Assembly (NCBI GenBank): GCA_026770575.1
Contig: MU657209.1
Location: 121,510-185,509 of the forward strand
Source: Pelagophyceae sp. CCMP2097
Taxonomy: Eukaryota > Sar > Pelagophyceae
Length of the DNA stretch: 64,000 nt
Reading direction: 5' to 3'
Part shown: positions 32,067-43,374 of the stretch, in pieces
Layout: the number at the start of each line of letters is the position of its first letter
How positions within the stretch are numbered: position 1 is the first letter of the stretch
Program-made: the position numbers and the translations under genes
Notes under the pieces: generated by a model
Told to the model about the DNA's origin: nothing
Database searches by the model: none
The model's input: only the letters and a program-made list of their open reading frames with translations

Positions 32067-33447
32067 CTACTTGCGCGTAAACGTCTTGCCCGACGCCGTC
32101 TTCATCTCCTTGGGCGCCGACGTGGCCATGACGGCGCGGTTGAGCACCTGGAGCCAGGCCGTGACCTTGCGGCGCATGCGCATGTGGAGGTTGGTCTTGG
32201 CGGCCTTGATGTGGAAATGCAGGTAGTTGCCTAGGGCCGCGCCGTTCGATAGATTGAGATTCTACGGACCAAACCGCGAGGTCCCTTCTATGAGAATGCA
32301 GAGTCCAGCTTTCAACGATCGAGTGGTCTCTCGGACCGTCGCAGGCCCCGTGATCGGAAGCGTCCCGCGGCGGTCGCGCCAGATGCGGACGCAGGTCTTC
32401 GCGGAAGCCGATGACGGCGTCTACCGTCTTGTGGAGCTTGGCTTCGGTTTTGACGTGCGCAGCGAAGATGGAAAACGAGACAAAGCCAACAATGCTCGGA
32501 TTCACCGCGCCAATCTTGTCGCGGATCTCCAGGGGCGGGTTGTTCGGCTCGGAGAACCTGCGGCACGAGGGTCGCGGGGCCTGGTCATGCAGACGCCTCT
32601 GAATCGACACCTTTCTCGCTTCTTCGAGCAAGTGGCCCAAAAGGCTCGTCAAGGGATTCGGTCGACCCCAGCGTGGGGTCCCGCCCCCCGCCTCTTGCGT
32701 TGTTCGTGTGCATCCTTTGTCGACTCGGCGTGCTTGCGTGATGGGCGGCGCGTTGTTGATCTTGCGCGACACGTCAACAAACTGCTGCAAGAATATCCTC
32801 GCGTAGGCGCGGTCCGCCTCCTCCGGGAAGTCGACGGAGATGACGACTGTGATGCGGTCGTAATTTGCCGGATTGGCCGGGTCGTTGCCGGCGACGGCGT
32901 ACATGGCCTCCGTCTTTCTGTAAGGCAGCGTCACAAACGGCTGCGTCTGCGCCGTGCCCGCGTTCAGCAACTCGAAAGCCTTGATGAACCTAGAAAAGCC
33001 GGTGACGACGCGCACATTGCGGCAAAGGCCACGCACGGCGCGCCGAGGAGGTTGCGCTTCACGTGCATCAGGTTCGACAAAGTCGCCTCCTTGTCCGCGA
33101 CGGCGTCGCAGTCCACCGTGACCGCGAACTGGTACCCGGGCTCGGGCGTCGCCGTCATCCCTAGCGGCCGGGGTCCGGACGGCGGAAAATCGTCAGACGG
33201 CGGGCCAAGGCGCACCGGCGTAGATCTTATCGACGAGCTTGGTGCCGCCCTGCTGCATCACCGAGGCGAAGCAGGGCAGCGCGACGTGCAGCGTCAGGAT
33301 GTTCTCCTGGCCGGGCAGCACGGTGAGCTTGAAGAGCACCTCATCAAAGTCCGCAAACGAAATCTCGCACGGCTCGCGCTTCCCGTCCAGCAGCCGTGAC
33401 CCCACCGCCTCCTCGAGGATGCTCGACTGCGACTCGACCTTGAGCAT
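32067..33447 (-). CDS. ARPC2: ARP2/3 complex 34-kDa subunit (ARPC2)
   Basis: Core actin-nucleation subunit. The N-terminus MLKVESQSSILEEAVGSRLL and EISFADFDEVLFKLTV, the middle GYQFAVTVDCDAVADKEATL and ITVVISVDFPEEADRAYARI, EPNNPPLEIRDK, and the last exon NYLHFHIKAAKTNLHMRMRR with EMKTASGKTFTRK all follow the family. Four introns: after the codon at 33216; at about 33050-33005 (joining APFIKAFELL); a long one around 32745-32557 whose donor may be GCAAGA; and 32382-32237 region (joining FREDLRNYLHFH). Its presence implies branched-actin networks in this alga. It is convergent with the RING-CH gene. Confidence 0.9.
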
Positions 33448-33580
33448 GGTCGAGCGGTGGCGCGCTCGTGAGAGACGTCGACCACTCTTTTTTCCGAGGC
33501 CCGGGTTCAACGGAACCCTCACCAGACGTCATTTTAGCGATACCCGCGCAACGCGCTCGTCGAGGCGTCGGGCGCCCCCA

Positions 33581-34490
33581 ATGGTCAGGCTCGCCGTGGA
33601 ACTCTTCGAGGGCGAGGCGGGCTCCTCGCGGGCCGCGCCGAGCGGCGGCGGCGGCGGTGCGCCGATCGAGCCGTCGCCAGCCGTCGATGCGCCGCCGTGC
33701 TCCGAGCACGAGGCGCCCCCGGCTCGCACCGACGCGTCGCCGGAGGCACCTCTGCGTCAAAGCGACGCACAAACCGACGCGAGCCGAGCGGTTCCCCCCG
33801 GCGACGAGCCCGTAGGGGGGCTGGCCGCTGCCGACGCTCCGGCGCCTCTGGCGGCCGCTCCGGTGCCTCTGGTTGCGGCGGCCGACGAGTCGCCGCCGGC
33901 GCGGCGGGACGAGCTTTCGGTGGCCGACCTGATCAAGTCCCTGAAGGCGGCGAAGAAAACGTCGTCGCCGGCGCCGCGCCCCGCGGACACGCGCTCCCTC
34001 GACGAGGCCATGCGCGACCTTGGCCGCCTGGAGCAGGCCGCGCGCGACACGGCCGTGCTCAGGGTGCGCCGCCGCGCCTCGAAAAGGCCGGGGGTCTCTG
34101 GAGCGGCCGTCACCGCGACGCGCGTAGGGCCCTGCGCCGCCGCTGACGCACCCGCGCGCCGCGGAAATCGTGGACAAGTCGCGCCTCGCCGGCACGAGCG
34201 TCTCGCAAGCCGCGGTCTGGGAGGCGCTCCGCCTCGACGAGGCCGCAAAGGTCGCCGCCGTCCGGGCGAAGCGCGACGCCGTGAAAGGCGCAGCGAGGGC
34301 CAAGGTGCAGACGCGGCGACGGCCACCCCTCGAAAAGGGCGCGGCAGCGGACGCCGGCAACTGCGCGGCGGCAGACGCATCGTGGCCCTTGGACCAGCAC
34401 GTCGCCGACCTCGCCCGGCTCGAAGGCGTGCACAAGGCGAAATTCGAGGACCAGCTCCGCACGCTCCGCCTCGGAGTCGAAACGAGCTAA
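33581..34490 (+). CDS. Hypothetical Ala/Pro-rich protein with helical C-terminal half
   Basis: Exons 33581-34063 and 34128-34490 (64-nt intron) give 281 aa. Starts MVRLAVELFEGEAGSS; residues 15-110 are Pro/Ala/Ser-rich and disordered. Helical pieces follow: LSVADLIKSLKAAKK, DEAMRDLGRLEQAARD, then VWEALRLDEAAKVAAVRAKR and HVADLARLEGVHKAKFEDQL. No family recognised. It shares a 133-bp divergent promoter with ARPC2. Confidence 0.6.
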
Positions 34491-34757
34491 TGCCACACTA
34501 CGTTGGAGCCGAGACCAATGAAGCTTTTGATCTGCAGGCCCGCTCCCCTCTCGAGAGCTCGGTTCGCGCCGCCGCGGGAAGAGCGGGGCTTGGGCACGCT
34601 GTCCGTCTGGAGGCGGCTGGGTCTCTCAGCTGCTTTGTAAACAGGGGACGGATGACGATTCCAAAATGTGTTACCATAGGCAGAGTCGACGGAGGGCGCG
34701 GCCCCGTCGACGAAAAATGGCAGCGCTGTGCCGCTCGGCGAGAGCTGGTGTGCGCGG
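34491..34757. other. 3' intergenic between convergent genes
   Basis: 267 bases between two stop codons; no exon or RNA recognised. Confidence 0.4.
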
Positions 34758-37700
34758 CTACATCCAGCAGTTTGGAAAGGCGGCGTGGGACTTTGCGAGT
34801 TGAATCTCTTTGAGATGCGTGTCCTCGTCTGTGGAATACGCAAAGCCCATGGTCGTGTTCTGCCGGTCGCCCGCCGTCAGCACGGGCCGCTGTGCGTGGT
34901 ACGAGTCGCGCACAAACGAGTCGCGCAAACTGGAGGCGCGGCCCAGCGAGGCGCGGCCCCCGCCGTAGAGCGGCGAGGCTCCGGTCTGGCCCGCCTCAAA
35001 GTCGGGGTCCCCTTCAAAGTCGGCGTCGATGGCCGTGAGCACGAGTTGGGAGGGCCGGGGCACGTCTCGAAGCGACGGGTCTAAAAACCTGCCCGCTTTC
35101 TGGCCAGCTCTTTTGCTTAGAGCGGGGTCTCCACCGACGAATTTAGCATGCTCGCCGTACAAGTGGTACGGCTTTGGGCTCCGCAGTCTCACAAACGATT
35201 TCCAGGCAAAGTCGCGCACCCAGACCCAGATGACGCCGAGTATCGTCCCGCACCAGAAGCCGGAATTGCAAAGTACCCGAGGAAAGACGCGGTACCACTC
35301 CCACTCGGGGTACCCGGCCGAGACGGACGACGGCGGTAAAAGGCCGTAGACGGTGCCGACTGCGAACCAGGCGCCGATGGAGAAAGCGTAGACGACGACG
35401 TCGAGTTTGGTGAACCTGTATTGGTTCAACATCAATTTCGTGTTGGCGATCACGACGATGATCGTCCACGCCACCGCCCCGAGCTCGTAGACAGAGGCAG
35501 AGCCGTCGGCGTCGCCGGCGCTCAAAGAAGCGTCGACCATGAGCGCCGGGATCAAAACGGCGAGAAAGGCTTCCGCGAAACCCTCGACTATCCACGCCCC
35601 GAAGATGAATCGGTCAAAGTGCGCGTCGCGCACAGCATCCTGGTACAGCTCCGGCGCGGAGAGCGCGGTGGCCTCGTCTACATCTTGGTCGAAAATGCCA
35701 ACGAGGATTATGGGAAAGGCCGTGTACAAGACCGCGTAGACCGTCGAGGCGGCGTACTCGACGACGAATTTCGTCCCCGACATGTGGTTGAAGGCCGCGA
35801 ACCAAAAGTTGAGCATGGCTTGTAAAACGTTCTTGTAGAAGATGTGGCACACCAAGCGAGACGTCCGCCGGTAGTTCCACCGGCCGTGGACCAATAGGAG
35901 CCGGCGCAAAAAGCGGAACTGCGCGATGGCAAAGTCGGAATTGTTCACCGCCTGCATGCCCTCTTGCCCGGAGATGCCCACGCCGACGTGCGCGCCCTGG
36001 ATCATCGGGACGTCGTTCGCGCCTAGATTTGCGGTGGTGTGGACTTTGCATCGAGCCTCACAAGCATGCATTTGCCATTGCCGACGCGGCGATGATGCCG
36101 TCTCCGATGGCGAGCGTGCGCGGCGGCCGCGCGCCGGGAAACGCGTCGAAGCGCACGAGCTCCACCATCTGCCGCTTCTGCATGGGCGAGACGCGGCAGC
36201 CGACGACGGCCTTGCACCGCTTCGCCAGCTGCAGCAAAGCGTTGCGGCACCGAGGCTTCCGGGCCACGTCTTCCAAAACCTTGCTGGGCGCCTCGACGGA
36301 CGGCACGGCCACGTCGACGGCCGGCGCGGCCACGTCGACGGCCGGCGACGCCCCGCTCGCCCGCCGCAGCTTGCCAAGGAAGCCGCCGGTTTCGAATTCT
36401 TCCGGCTCGTCGTCCAAGAGGGCGTAGAGCAAAGATTCGCCGTCTATGATCAAAGCTCGTGGTTTCACGGGCCCCGTGCCGAGGTGGATCTCCGTCGACA
36501 AGCGCAAGAGCTCGCGCTCGAAGAGCGAAGCCAAAGCGAGGCGCGCGGCGTCGCGGCGCGCGGCGTCCACCAAGTCGCCGACGTCGGAGACGTGCGCGTG
36601 GTTCAAGCGCGTCAGAGTCTCGGCCTGGGTGCAGACGTTGTGGAAGAGTCGCGAGTTCACAATAATCTGCTCCATCGTCTCCGGCGGCTCCAGCAGCTGG
36701 CAGGCGACGCCGATGTTGATGGCCGTCTCCTCCTTGTCGCCCGTCAGGACCCAGACCTTGACTCCCGCATCCAAAAGTGCGTGGACCGTCTCCGGGACGC
36801 CGTCCTGCAAACGGTCCTCAATCGCAGTCGATCCGATCAAACGCAGGCCGGCGCCGAAGGCTCTTTCAGCGTCGTCCATCAGAACGTCAATCGTGTTGGG
36901 CTCGTGCCTCGCGCGCTTGGCCACGGCGTCTAAATCAGTTGTTGCCGCGCGGTACTTTTTCAGCCACGTCTCAAACGGCTTGAGAGGCAGTTCGGCCGTC
37001 GCGCAGACCAAGGTGCGCAAACCCTCTGCGCTAAATCCGACCATGTGCTCGAACGTGGCCGCTTTCAACGCGTCTTGGCCCGGCGCGAGGCGCGTCTCCA
37101 TGACCGTGTCCGCGCCTTTGACGTAGATCGAAATGGCCTCGCCTCGCCGCAGAATGACAGACATCCTTTTGCGGTCCGAGTTGAAGTCGAGCATCTCGAT
37201 GACTTGGAAGTGCTCCGCTTTTTGGGAGTGCTCGTTGAAGATCTCCATCATGCCGCCTCTCCGAGACTCGAAATGGAGGCCAAAGTACTTCGCCCCGCAA
37301 ACCAAAGCCTCGTCGTCGGGCGAGGACGCAGACAGCTTGACGTCGGGCCGGCCCGCCGAAACGCCCGGCTGCACGCTCGCGCCTCGCGGCTTCTTCACGG
37401 CGGCGGCCCGTTGAAAGTCCGACTTTTCCACGTCCACCGCCGCGGCCGCCGCGCGCCGCGCCCAGTGCGGCACCCACGTGCGCGTCGGCGCCGCCTCCAC
37501 GAAAGCGGCCTCGTCGCCTTTGGCGGGCTGCTCGACGAGGACGGTGTGGCAAATGGCGAGGCATCGAAAGAAATCGACGATGAGCTCTTGCTGCGCCGTC
37601 CCAGCCTCGGCTTGATTCAAGTCCGCCTCCAAGCGAGGGTCGTAAAACGTGACGTGCGGCCGGGACGCCGCCTGCGCCGCCGCGTTGGCCTCTAAAGCTT

Positions 37701-39520
37701 CCCGCGGCACGTCTTTCTTCTGCCTGACTAAAGCCGCGGCCCCGATCGCGGTGATGCCGCGGCCGTAGGAAACGCCCCCGACGCTAAACTTGCGAAAGTC
37801 CATCACGTTGCAGGTCAGCGTGCCCGTCTTGTCGGAGAAGACGTGCGAGATCTGGCCGAGCTCTTCATTCAGCGCCATGGTCTTGACCTTTGCGGGCGTG
37901 TCCGAGTCGGCGTGGTACATTTGAACGTCCCAGTCCATGAAGAGCGCTTGGAAGTTCTTGGTCATGGACATTGAGACGTAGAGCGAGACGGGGACGAATT
38001 GGGCCAGTAGGAGGAAGTAGTAGAAAAACTTGATGATCCAAGTTTCTTCGACGTTGACAGTCGCCGCCTGCTTCTTCCTAGAAGCCCGACTCCCCCACCT
38101 CGAGTCGACGTCCTCGAAGCCGAGGTACCACGCCTCGCGGCCAGAGGTGGTGTGCAACCAGGCGTTGGAAACGGACGCGCCGATGACGCAGACGATGACT
38201 AGGAGAGCGACCACGTACTTCAGCAGTTCGTTGATTCGAATCACCAACGAAGACTCCTTCGCCGGCGGCTCCTTGATGGACATCATGATCTTGGTGTCGG
38301 TGCCCGTGTTGACCACCAGGCCCGCGATCCACGCCGAAGAGCGGACGGTGCAGCCGCGGAGGTAGACGTGCTCCGGCGTCACCGCGCATCTGCACTCGTC
38401 CTCGGAACCCACAGCGTCGAAGACGACGCTGCCTTGGAACTTTGAGATGACGTCATTGGGATGCTCGCACTCGAGGTGGCCCTTCAACTTCGCAGCTTCG
38501 AAGCGCGGGTAGCCGCTGTCGTCCGCGCCGTACACGGGCACGAGGCGCCGGCGCGCCTCCTTGACGGCCACTCTTTGTTTCAAGTTCGTCTCGCCGTCGA
38601 GAGACTTGGTCTCGACGTAGCAGACGCCGTCTGCGTCTCCCGCGACTTGCAAAATGGCCAGGTCCGCGGGGACGACGTCGCGGTTGCGGCAGACGACGAC
38701 GTCGCCGACGCGCACGTCGCGCCAGGCGCAGGCCTCGACGCAGCCCGTGGCCGCGTCCAGCACACCCGTGTGCGAATCGTTGGCCTCGCGGTCCGCGGCG
38801 TGGCGAGCAGCATCTTCGAGTCCTTGGAATAAAGCGTCGACGAACACCACAAAGGCCAGCGGCAGCGCCGTCGTCGGCGTGCCGACCTCGACGCCGCCGA
38901 GTGTGACGACCATCGTGTACGTGATGTACGGCACCATTTGCATGCCGCAGACGATGAGGAAAAACGTGTTGGCCGCGTGGAGGCGCGGGTCGAACGCCTG
39001 GCACAAAAACAGAGGCACAAACGAGGAGACCGTGTACTTGGACGTCCGCACGAAATTCGTGCCTGCGGGAGCGACGTTGAGAGACCGAGTCGGGTCCCCG
39101 TCGAGACCCGTAGAGGGGGCGCGAGAGGGTCTGTCTCGGCCCGTGGAAGACCGTAGAGGATCCCATCGGAGGAGCACTGGGTACGGCAGGCGACGGTCTT
39201 CATATCAGAGCATCGAGGACGCGCCCCCCTGTAGACCGTCGAGGACCCGGCCCCCCCTCGAGTCTGCAGCTTCCAACTTTGGCTGGCGCTGCAATCGCGC
39301 AGTACTTGGACGCCTGCGCTGCGCCGATTTTCACGACGCGGAACTTGTCCGCGGCGACATCCACCGACGGCAGCAGCTTGGCCTCTTTGGCCTCCAAAAG
39401 CCGGCGCTCCCGGAACGGGAGGAGCACCACGCCGCCCGACTCGCCGCCTGCGGCGCCCGGGCCCGCCCGCGCCGCCAGCTCCAGCTCCGCCATGCGGGCC
39501 CCCAGCTCCAGCTCCGCCAT
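34758..39520 (-). CDS. P4-ATPase phospholipid flippase
   Basis: Moves aminophospholipids to the cytosolic leaflet. Exons 39520-39247, 39062-36099 and 36022-34758 sum to 1500 aa. Motifs: NFVRTSKYTVSSFVPLFL, LDGETNLK (actuator), SDKTGTLTCNVMDFRKFS (phosphorylated Asp), SPDDEALV, KGADTVMETRL, VLTGDKEETAINIG, CRVSPMQKRQMVELV, then GDG spliced to ANDVPMIQGAHVGVGISGQE. Ten membrane helices are expected; VIRINELLKYVVALLVIVCV and IANTKLMLNQYRF are visible. The second intron (36023-36098) appears to use a GC donor, because only that restores GDGAND. The start exon begins with a tandem MAELELGAR/MAELELAAR. The first intron (39063-39246) is built of repeated CTCGACGG-type units. Confidence 0.93.
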
Positions 39521-39798
39521 GCCGACCTCCCTGGTCGACGCCGCGCAGCCACGAATCCTCTTCAGTGACTTGACGGTCTCTTCGAGGTCAAGACTCCGGG
39601 AGGATGCAAATCCACGAGACGGGAAAGCAAGGAAGGGTCCTCGTTCTGGACCTGCCTTCGACGGGGCCGGCGGCAAGTCCTATACGCCTCCGCCTAGTCC
39701 GGCACTCCGAGTGCCCGCTTCCGAGACTCTTGCCCTCGCCCTGGGGACTTGGTGTCCTCCATTACTTCGAAATTACGGCCCCGTCCGGGTCAGCGCGC
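39521..39798. other. Intergenic between two minus-strand genes
   Basis: 278 bases holding the P4-ATPase 5' region and the 3' end of the EF-hand gene. Nothing else recognised. Confidence 0.4.
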
Positions 39799-41718
39799 TT
39801 ATGTTCTGTGGTGGCCGTCCTGCTGGAAGTGGACGGTCCTCGGCGGTCTCGGCGGCTTCTCGAAGTGGACGGCCCTGGGCGCGTTGAGGTGCGCTCTTGA
39901 GGCTACGGACGCGCGCCTGGACGCGGCGTGCCGTTCTTCGACGCCGTCCAAGTGGTCGGCCTGCGCCTCGTCGTCGTCCACCAAGCCGGCAAAGGAGGCG
40001 TCGTCCAGCTCGAGGTCGCGGAAGAGGGTGACAAATTGGCTTTGGTCCACCGTCTGGAGTCTGCCGCGTCCCCCCGCGGCGAAGAGGCCGAGCAAGTCGG
40101 AAGCCTCGACGTCGTGCATCTTCGCCATTGACTGCGCCAGGTCCTCGACGGCCACGGACCCGCGCCGCTTCAGGTCGTACTGCGCGAAGAGCGCTCTCAA
40201 AGCGTCCGAGTGCCGGTCGTCGCTCCGGCCTCGCTGCGCGGGCGGCGGCGGCCTCGGGCGGAGGACGCCTTCGAGGTCGAGGCCGGCGAGCTCGTCCACC
40301 GCGCGCGGGCCGAAGCGGCCGTACATGCCCGCGACCACTTCGCGCCAGGTCACGCGGCCGTCGCCGTCGACGTCCAGGGCAGCAAACATCTCAACCGTAA
40401 ACTGCTCCGCGGCGGCCCCGCGCGCGCCGTCGGTGCGGCCGTCGATGCCGGCGCCGAAGCGGAGCAAAGCGGCGCCGGCGGCGCCGCCTTTTGCTACCGC
40501 AGCCGTGGCGTCCGCCTTGCGTAACGAATTCGCGTCGATAAATTCGTCAATCGCCACCGCGCCTTGAGCGCACGACTCGATAGAGTCGAAGACCTCGCGC
40601 ACGACGGCCAAAACTCTTTGGACCTCGCGGAGCATGTTCGGATAACCCGCAAACGCGGACCGCGGCGGCCGAGCAACGCCGCTGCCGGAAGCCCATCTTA
40701 ATGGCGTCGTTGGCCGCCTTGCGGAGATGCGGTGCGCGTGCGCGCGGCCGCCGACGGCGCGCCGCGTGCCAAAGTTCTCTGCGAGGAAGCGCGCGGCAGC
40801 GTCCTGCCGCACAAAGGCCGCCCACGCCTCGGACGCGTCCCCCTCTGGGAAAACGACGGCCGGTAAAGCGGCGTCGACGTACGCCTCGACAACATCTCCC
40901 GCCAACGGCTCTGCTGCGCCGGTGAAGCGCGCCAGCCCCGCGACGACGGCTCGCGCAGCGCGCTGGGCGTCGTCCCGGGTGAAGCGGTCGCCTTGGGCGT
41001 CGGCGCCGCCGCGGAAGAGGTCTACTAAAAGCATGGCCTTTTGGTGCAGGTTGTTGGGCATTGCGGTGACGATCATCACGGCCAGAATCTCGCGCACGTC
41101 CACTGAGGCCCCGTCGACTGTCTCGCGCGCCAGCAAACGAAAGATGCCCGCGAGCTCGTCGGCCTTGAGCTCGTAGAAGACTCTTTTGAAAGCGTGCAAA
41201 GAGAGGCTGCAGCCCACGGTCTGGTCCCGCCTTCGCTGCCGTGGCACGGGCGGCGTCGCCAGCGCACGCGCGCGCGGGCTCGGCGCGCGCCGCGGCGCCG
41301 ACGCCGGCCGCGGCGACCGCGCGGGGCTCGACCCCGGCCGCGCGGGGCTCGACGCGCGCGCGCACGCCGCGGGGATCGACGCCGGACGCGCGCCAGGGCT
41401 CGACGCGGGCCGCACGATCCGCGGCGTTGCGCCGACGGTCTGCCGTGGGGCCGCGCCGACGGTCTGCCGCGGGGCCGCCCCGACGGCCTGGCGCGCGCTC
41501 GTCGGCCGCGCCGGGCGCCGGCCGGTGACGGCGAGGTAGCGTTGGACATAGATGGATTTCACGTCGTCGAGCGGCCGCAAAGCCAGCGGCAGCGCCGCGG
41601 GCAAGATGTACGGACCTACGGCGGCGGCGCCTCGGGCCGCGCGGGGACGCCCGCGGGCTCGGGAGGGCGGTTCCGCCAAGAGCGTCTTACCCAAACAAGT
41701 CTGGAGGCTGTTCCCCAT
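39799..41718 (-). CDS. N-myristoylated EF-hand protein
   Basis: 639 aa from the ATG at 41718: MGNSLQTCLGK, a typical N-myristoylation site with a nearby Cys for palmitoylation, so probably membrane-attached. A long low-complexity region follows, with three repeats of the type RQAVGAAP/RQTVGAAP/RQTVGATP. The C-terminal half has EF-hand loops: the clearest is ALDVDGDGRVTWREVVAGMY, and weaker ones are DLFRGGADAQGDRFTRDDAQ and LFAQYDLKRRGSVAVEDLAQ. There is no kinase domain, so it is not a CDPK. Likely a calcium sensor or adaptor. A short intron near 40640-40700 cannot be excluded. Confidence 0.75.
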   Translation of the reverse strand: MGNSLQTCLGKTLLAEPPSRARGRPRAARGAAAVGPYILPAALPLALRPLDDVKSIYVQRYLAVTGRRPARPTSARQAVGAAPRQTVGAAPRQTVGATPRIVRPASSPGARPASIPAACARASSPARPGSSPARSPRPASAPRRAPSPRARALATPPVPRQRRRDQTVGCSLSLHAFKRVFYELKADELAGIFRLLARETVDGASVDVREILAVMIVTAMPNNLHQKAMLLVDLFRGGADAQGDRFTRDDAQRAARAVVAGLARFTGAAEPLAGDVVEAYVDAALPAVVFPEGDASEAWAAFVRQDAAARFLAENFGTRRAVGGRAHAHRISARRPTTPLRWASGSGVARPPRSAFAGYPNMLREVQRVLAVVREVFDSIESCAQGAVAIDEFIDANSLRKADATAAVAKGGAAGAALLRFGAGIDGRTDGARGAAAEQFTVEMFAALDVDGDGRVTWREVVAGMYGRFGPRAVDELAGLDLEGVLRPRPPPPAQRGRSDDRHSDALRALFAQYDLKRRGSVAVEDLAQSMAKMHDVEASDLLGLFAAGGRGRLQTVDQSQFVTLFRDLELDDASFAGLVDDDEAQADHLDGVEERHAASRRASVASRAHLNAPRAVHFEKPPRPPRTVHFQQDGHHRT

Positions 41719-42540
41719 CGAGGGCCGCCGCCGCGAGGCCGCCTTTTCTCGAGCCTCTTCTCGAAGTCGATGGACGGTGCGCAGCAACTCCCGAGATGCC
41801 TCGGTGGGCCGCCGGGGCGTCGCACTACCCACACGCGTGGACCTCGCCTCGCTCGGCGGGTTTCCTATGGAAAAACGGATAGAAGAATGGGTTCAACGAC
41901 CAAAAAGGACCTAAAGTTTACCTCGGTCACTTGACACAATTTTCATAGGAATTTCCTAGACTTTTCATTTTTAAATGTTTAAAAAGTGTCTGAATCGCGA
42001 GGATCTCGAATTGGGGACGCCACGACAACTTTCGATGCGTCCCAGACCGGGCCCACGTCGCGTCGGTAGCCGGGGCCGGGCTCTGCCCTCTCGACGACGG
42101 CGTCCGCGACGATGGCATGCGAGTGGCTCTCGGGTTCTGTGCTCTCGGTCCGAGGATTGGCCGCGCCTCTCGAGCCGCGGCTTGTGCGCGACGCCGCCGC
42201 CCGCCTCGTCGATAGCGCCGCCTTGCGACCGCGCCGGTGCGGCTGCTCGGCACGCGGCTGCTCGGCATGCGGCTGGCGGCGCGGGCGCACCGCGACGGCG
42301 TCGAGAGCGACTGCGCCGAGAAAAGAGGACTCCGAACAGGGCGAGAAAAAGTGTGTTATAAATATGAAGCAAACGGGCGCGTTGTAGTGCGGCGCTCGCT
42401 TCTTACAGTGTGTGCGTGGTCGCGGCGAAAATGCGTTGTGCACGCAGTTGCGCGCGCGGGGCGCGGCCGGTGATACGATATGACAGCGCGTGCGAGACGC
42501 GGTTGTTCTGCGTGCGCCACTTTTTGCGGCGCCGACGGCG
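41719..42540. other. 822-bp intergenic stretch, no gene supported
   Basis: Holds the 5' region of the EF-hand gene and the 3' end of the gene at 42541. AT-rich patches occur at about 41930-41990 and 42340-42370. Open frames on both strands lack ATG starts and family motifs, so none is called. Confidence 0.5.
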
Positions 42541-42981
42541 TCAGATGACGGAGGTGTGGTGCTCGACGACTTTAATAATGTGCGCGGTTGAGAACTTTGC
42601 GGGGATGTACGCGCGGTCCATGTACGCCCGGTCGCGCAGCGCGACCGCCGAGTCGCCCGACCGCGGCCGCCGCTCCGCAGCGGCGCTGGCGGCGCGCGGC
42701 CGCCGCGAGGGGCCCGGCGCGGCGGCGGCGACGGCGTCCTGCGCGCAGCCGGGCGCGGTTGCGGCGTCGCGCGCGTCGCGCCGCTCGGCGCGGAGGCTTT
42801 GGCGCCGCTCGGCGCGCCGGCCCTCGTACTCCGTGACGGCGCGGAGCCGGTCTCGTCTGCGCTCGCCGTCCGCCTCTTTTTTCCCGACGACGACCACTCG
42901 CGTCTCCGGTACGGCAAAGGCATTTTGGAACGGATGGTCGGTGCCGCCGCCGTATCGCACGCAGGAGAAGAGGCCCCCCAT
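42541..42981 (-). CDS. Small protein with dual-acylation N-terminus
   Basis: 146 aa starting MGGLFSCVRYGGG, which matches an N-myristoylation site with a palmitoylatable Cys at position 7. The middle is charged and helical (ERRRDRLRAVTEYEGRRAER), and the conserved-looking tail reads AYMDRAYIPAKFSTAHIIKV ending VEHHTSVI. No family recognised. Probably a membrane-attached adaptor. Confidence 0.6.
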   Translation of the reverse strand: MGGLFSCVRYGGGTDHPFQNAFAVPETRVVVVGKKEADGERRRDRLRAVTEYEGRRAERRQSLRAERRDARDAATAPGCAQDAVAAAAPGPSRRPRAASAAAERRPRSGDSAVALRDRAYMDRAYIPAKFSTAHIIKVVEHHTSVI

Positions 42982-43374
42982 GGAGGGCCAGGGTCTAGCG
43001 CGGCCGCGCAGCGCGGGCGGGAGAGGTTCAAGGTTCGGAACTTCCGGCGGAAGTCTTTCGCGCTCTCACTGGCAAAGTCCGTGGCGTTCTTTTTTTGGTG
43101 ACACGCAAAATTGGGCTCACGCAAGTACAATTGTAGATCTAGGAATTCCTAGCTGCCGCAAGCCGGAACATGCAACGCTTCGAAACCGAGGGAGGCGCGA
43201 GAGGGGCCTCGGCGGCCTGTCGTGCGGTACGCCATGCCAAAGGCGGGAATTTAGTGGTCCTATAGCCTCAGCTCGGGCTGGCACGCCGGCGGCTTGCCCC
43301 AAAGGACCGGCAAAGGTCGCGGGTCCCGCATCTTTAGTTGTCCTCCTCCACCTTGCGCGACCGCTTCGATGGGC
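42982..43374. other. Intergenic, nothing recognised
   Basis: 393 bases between two minus-strand genes. A small AT-rich palindromic patch (CTAGGAATTCCTAG) lies at 43138-43151. No coding exon or RNA seen. Confidence 0.4.

Noticed and set aside
41971..42372. 133-codon minus-strand frame beginning with a hydrophobic segment
   Set aside because: It starts at TTG rather than ATG, and most of the frame is Arg/Ala-rich shadow sequence.
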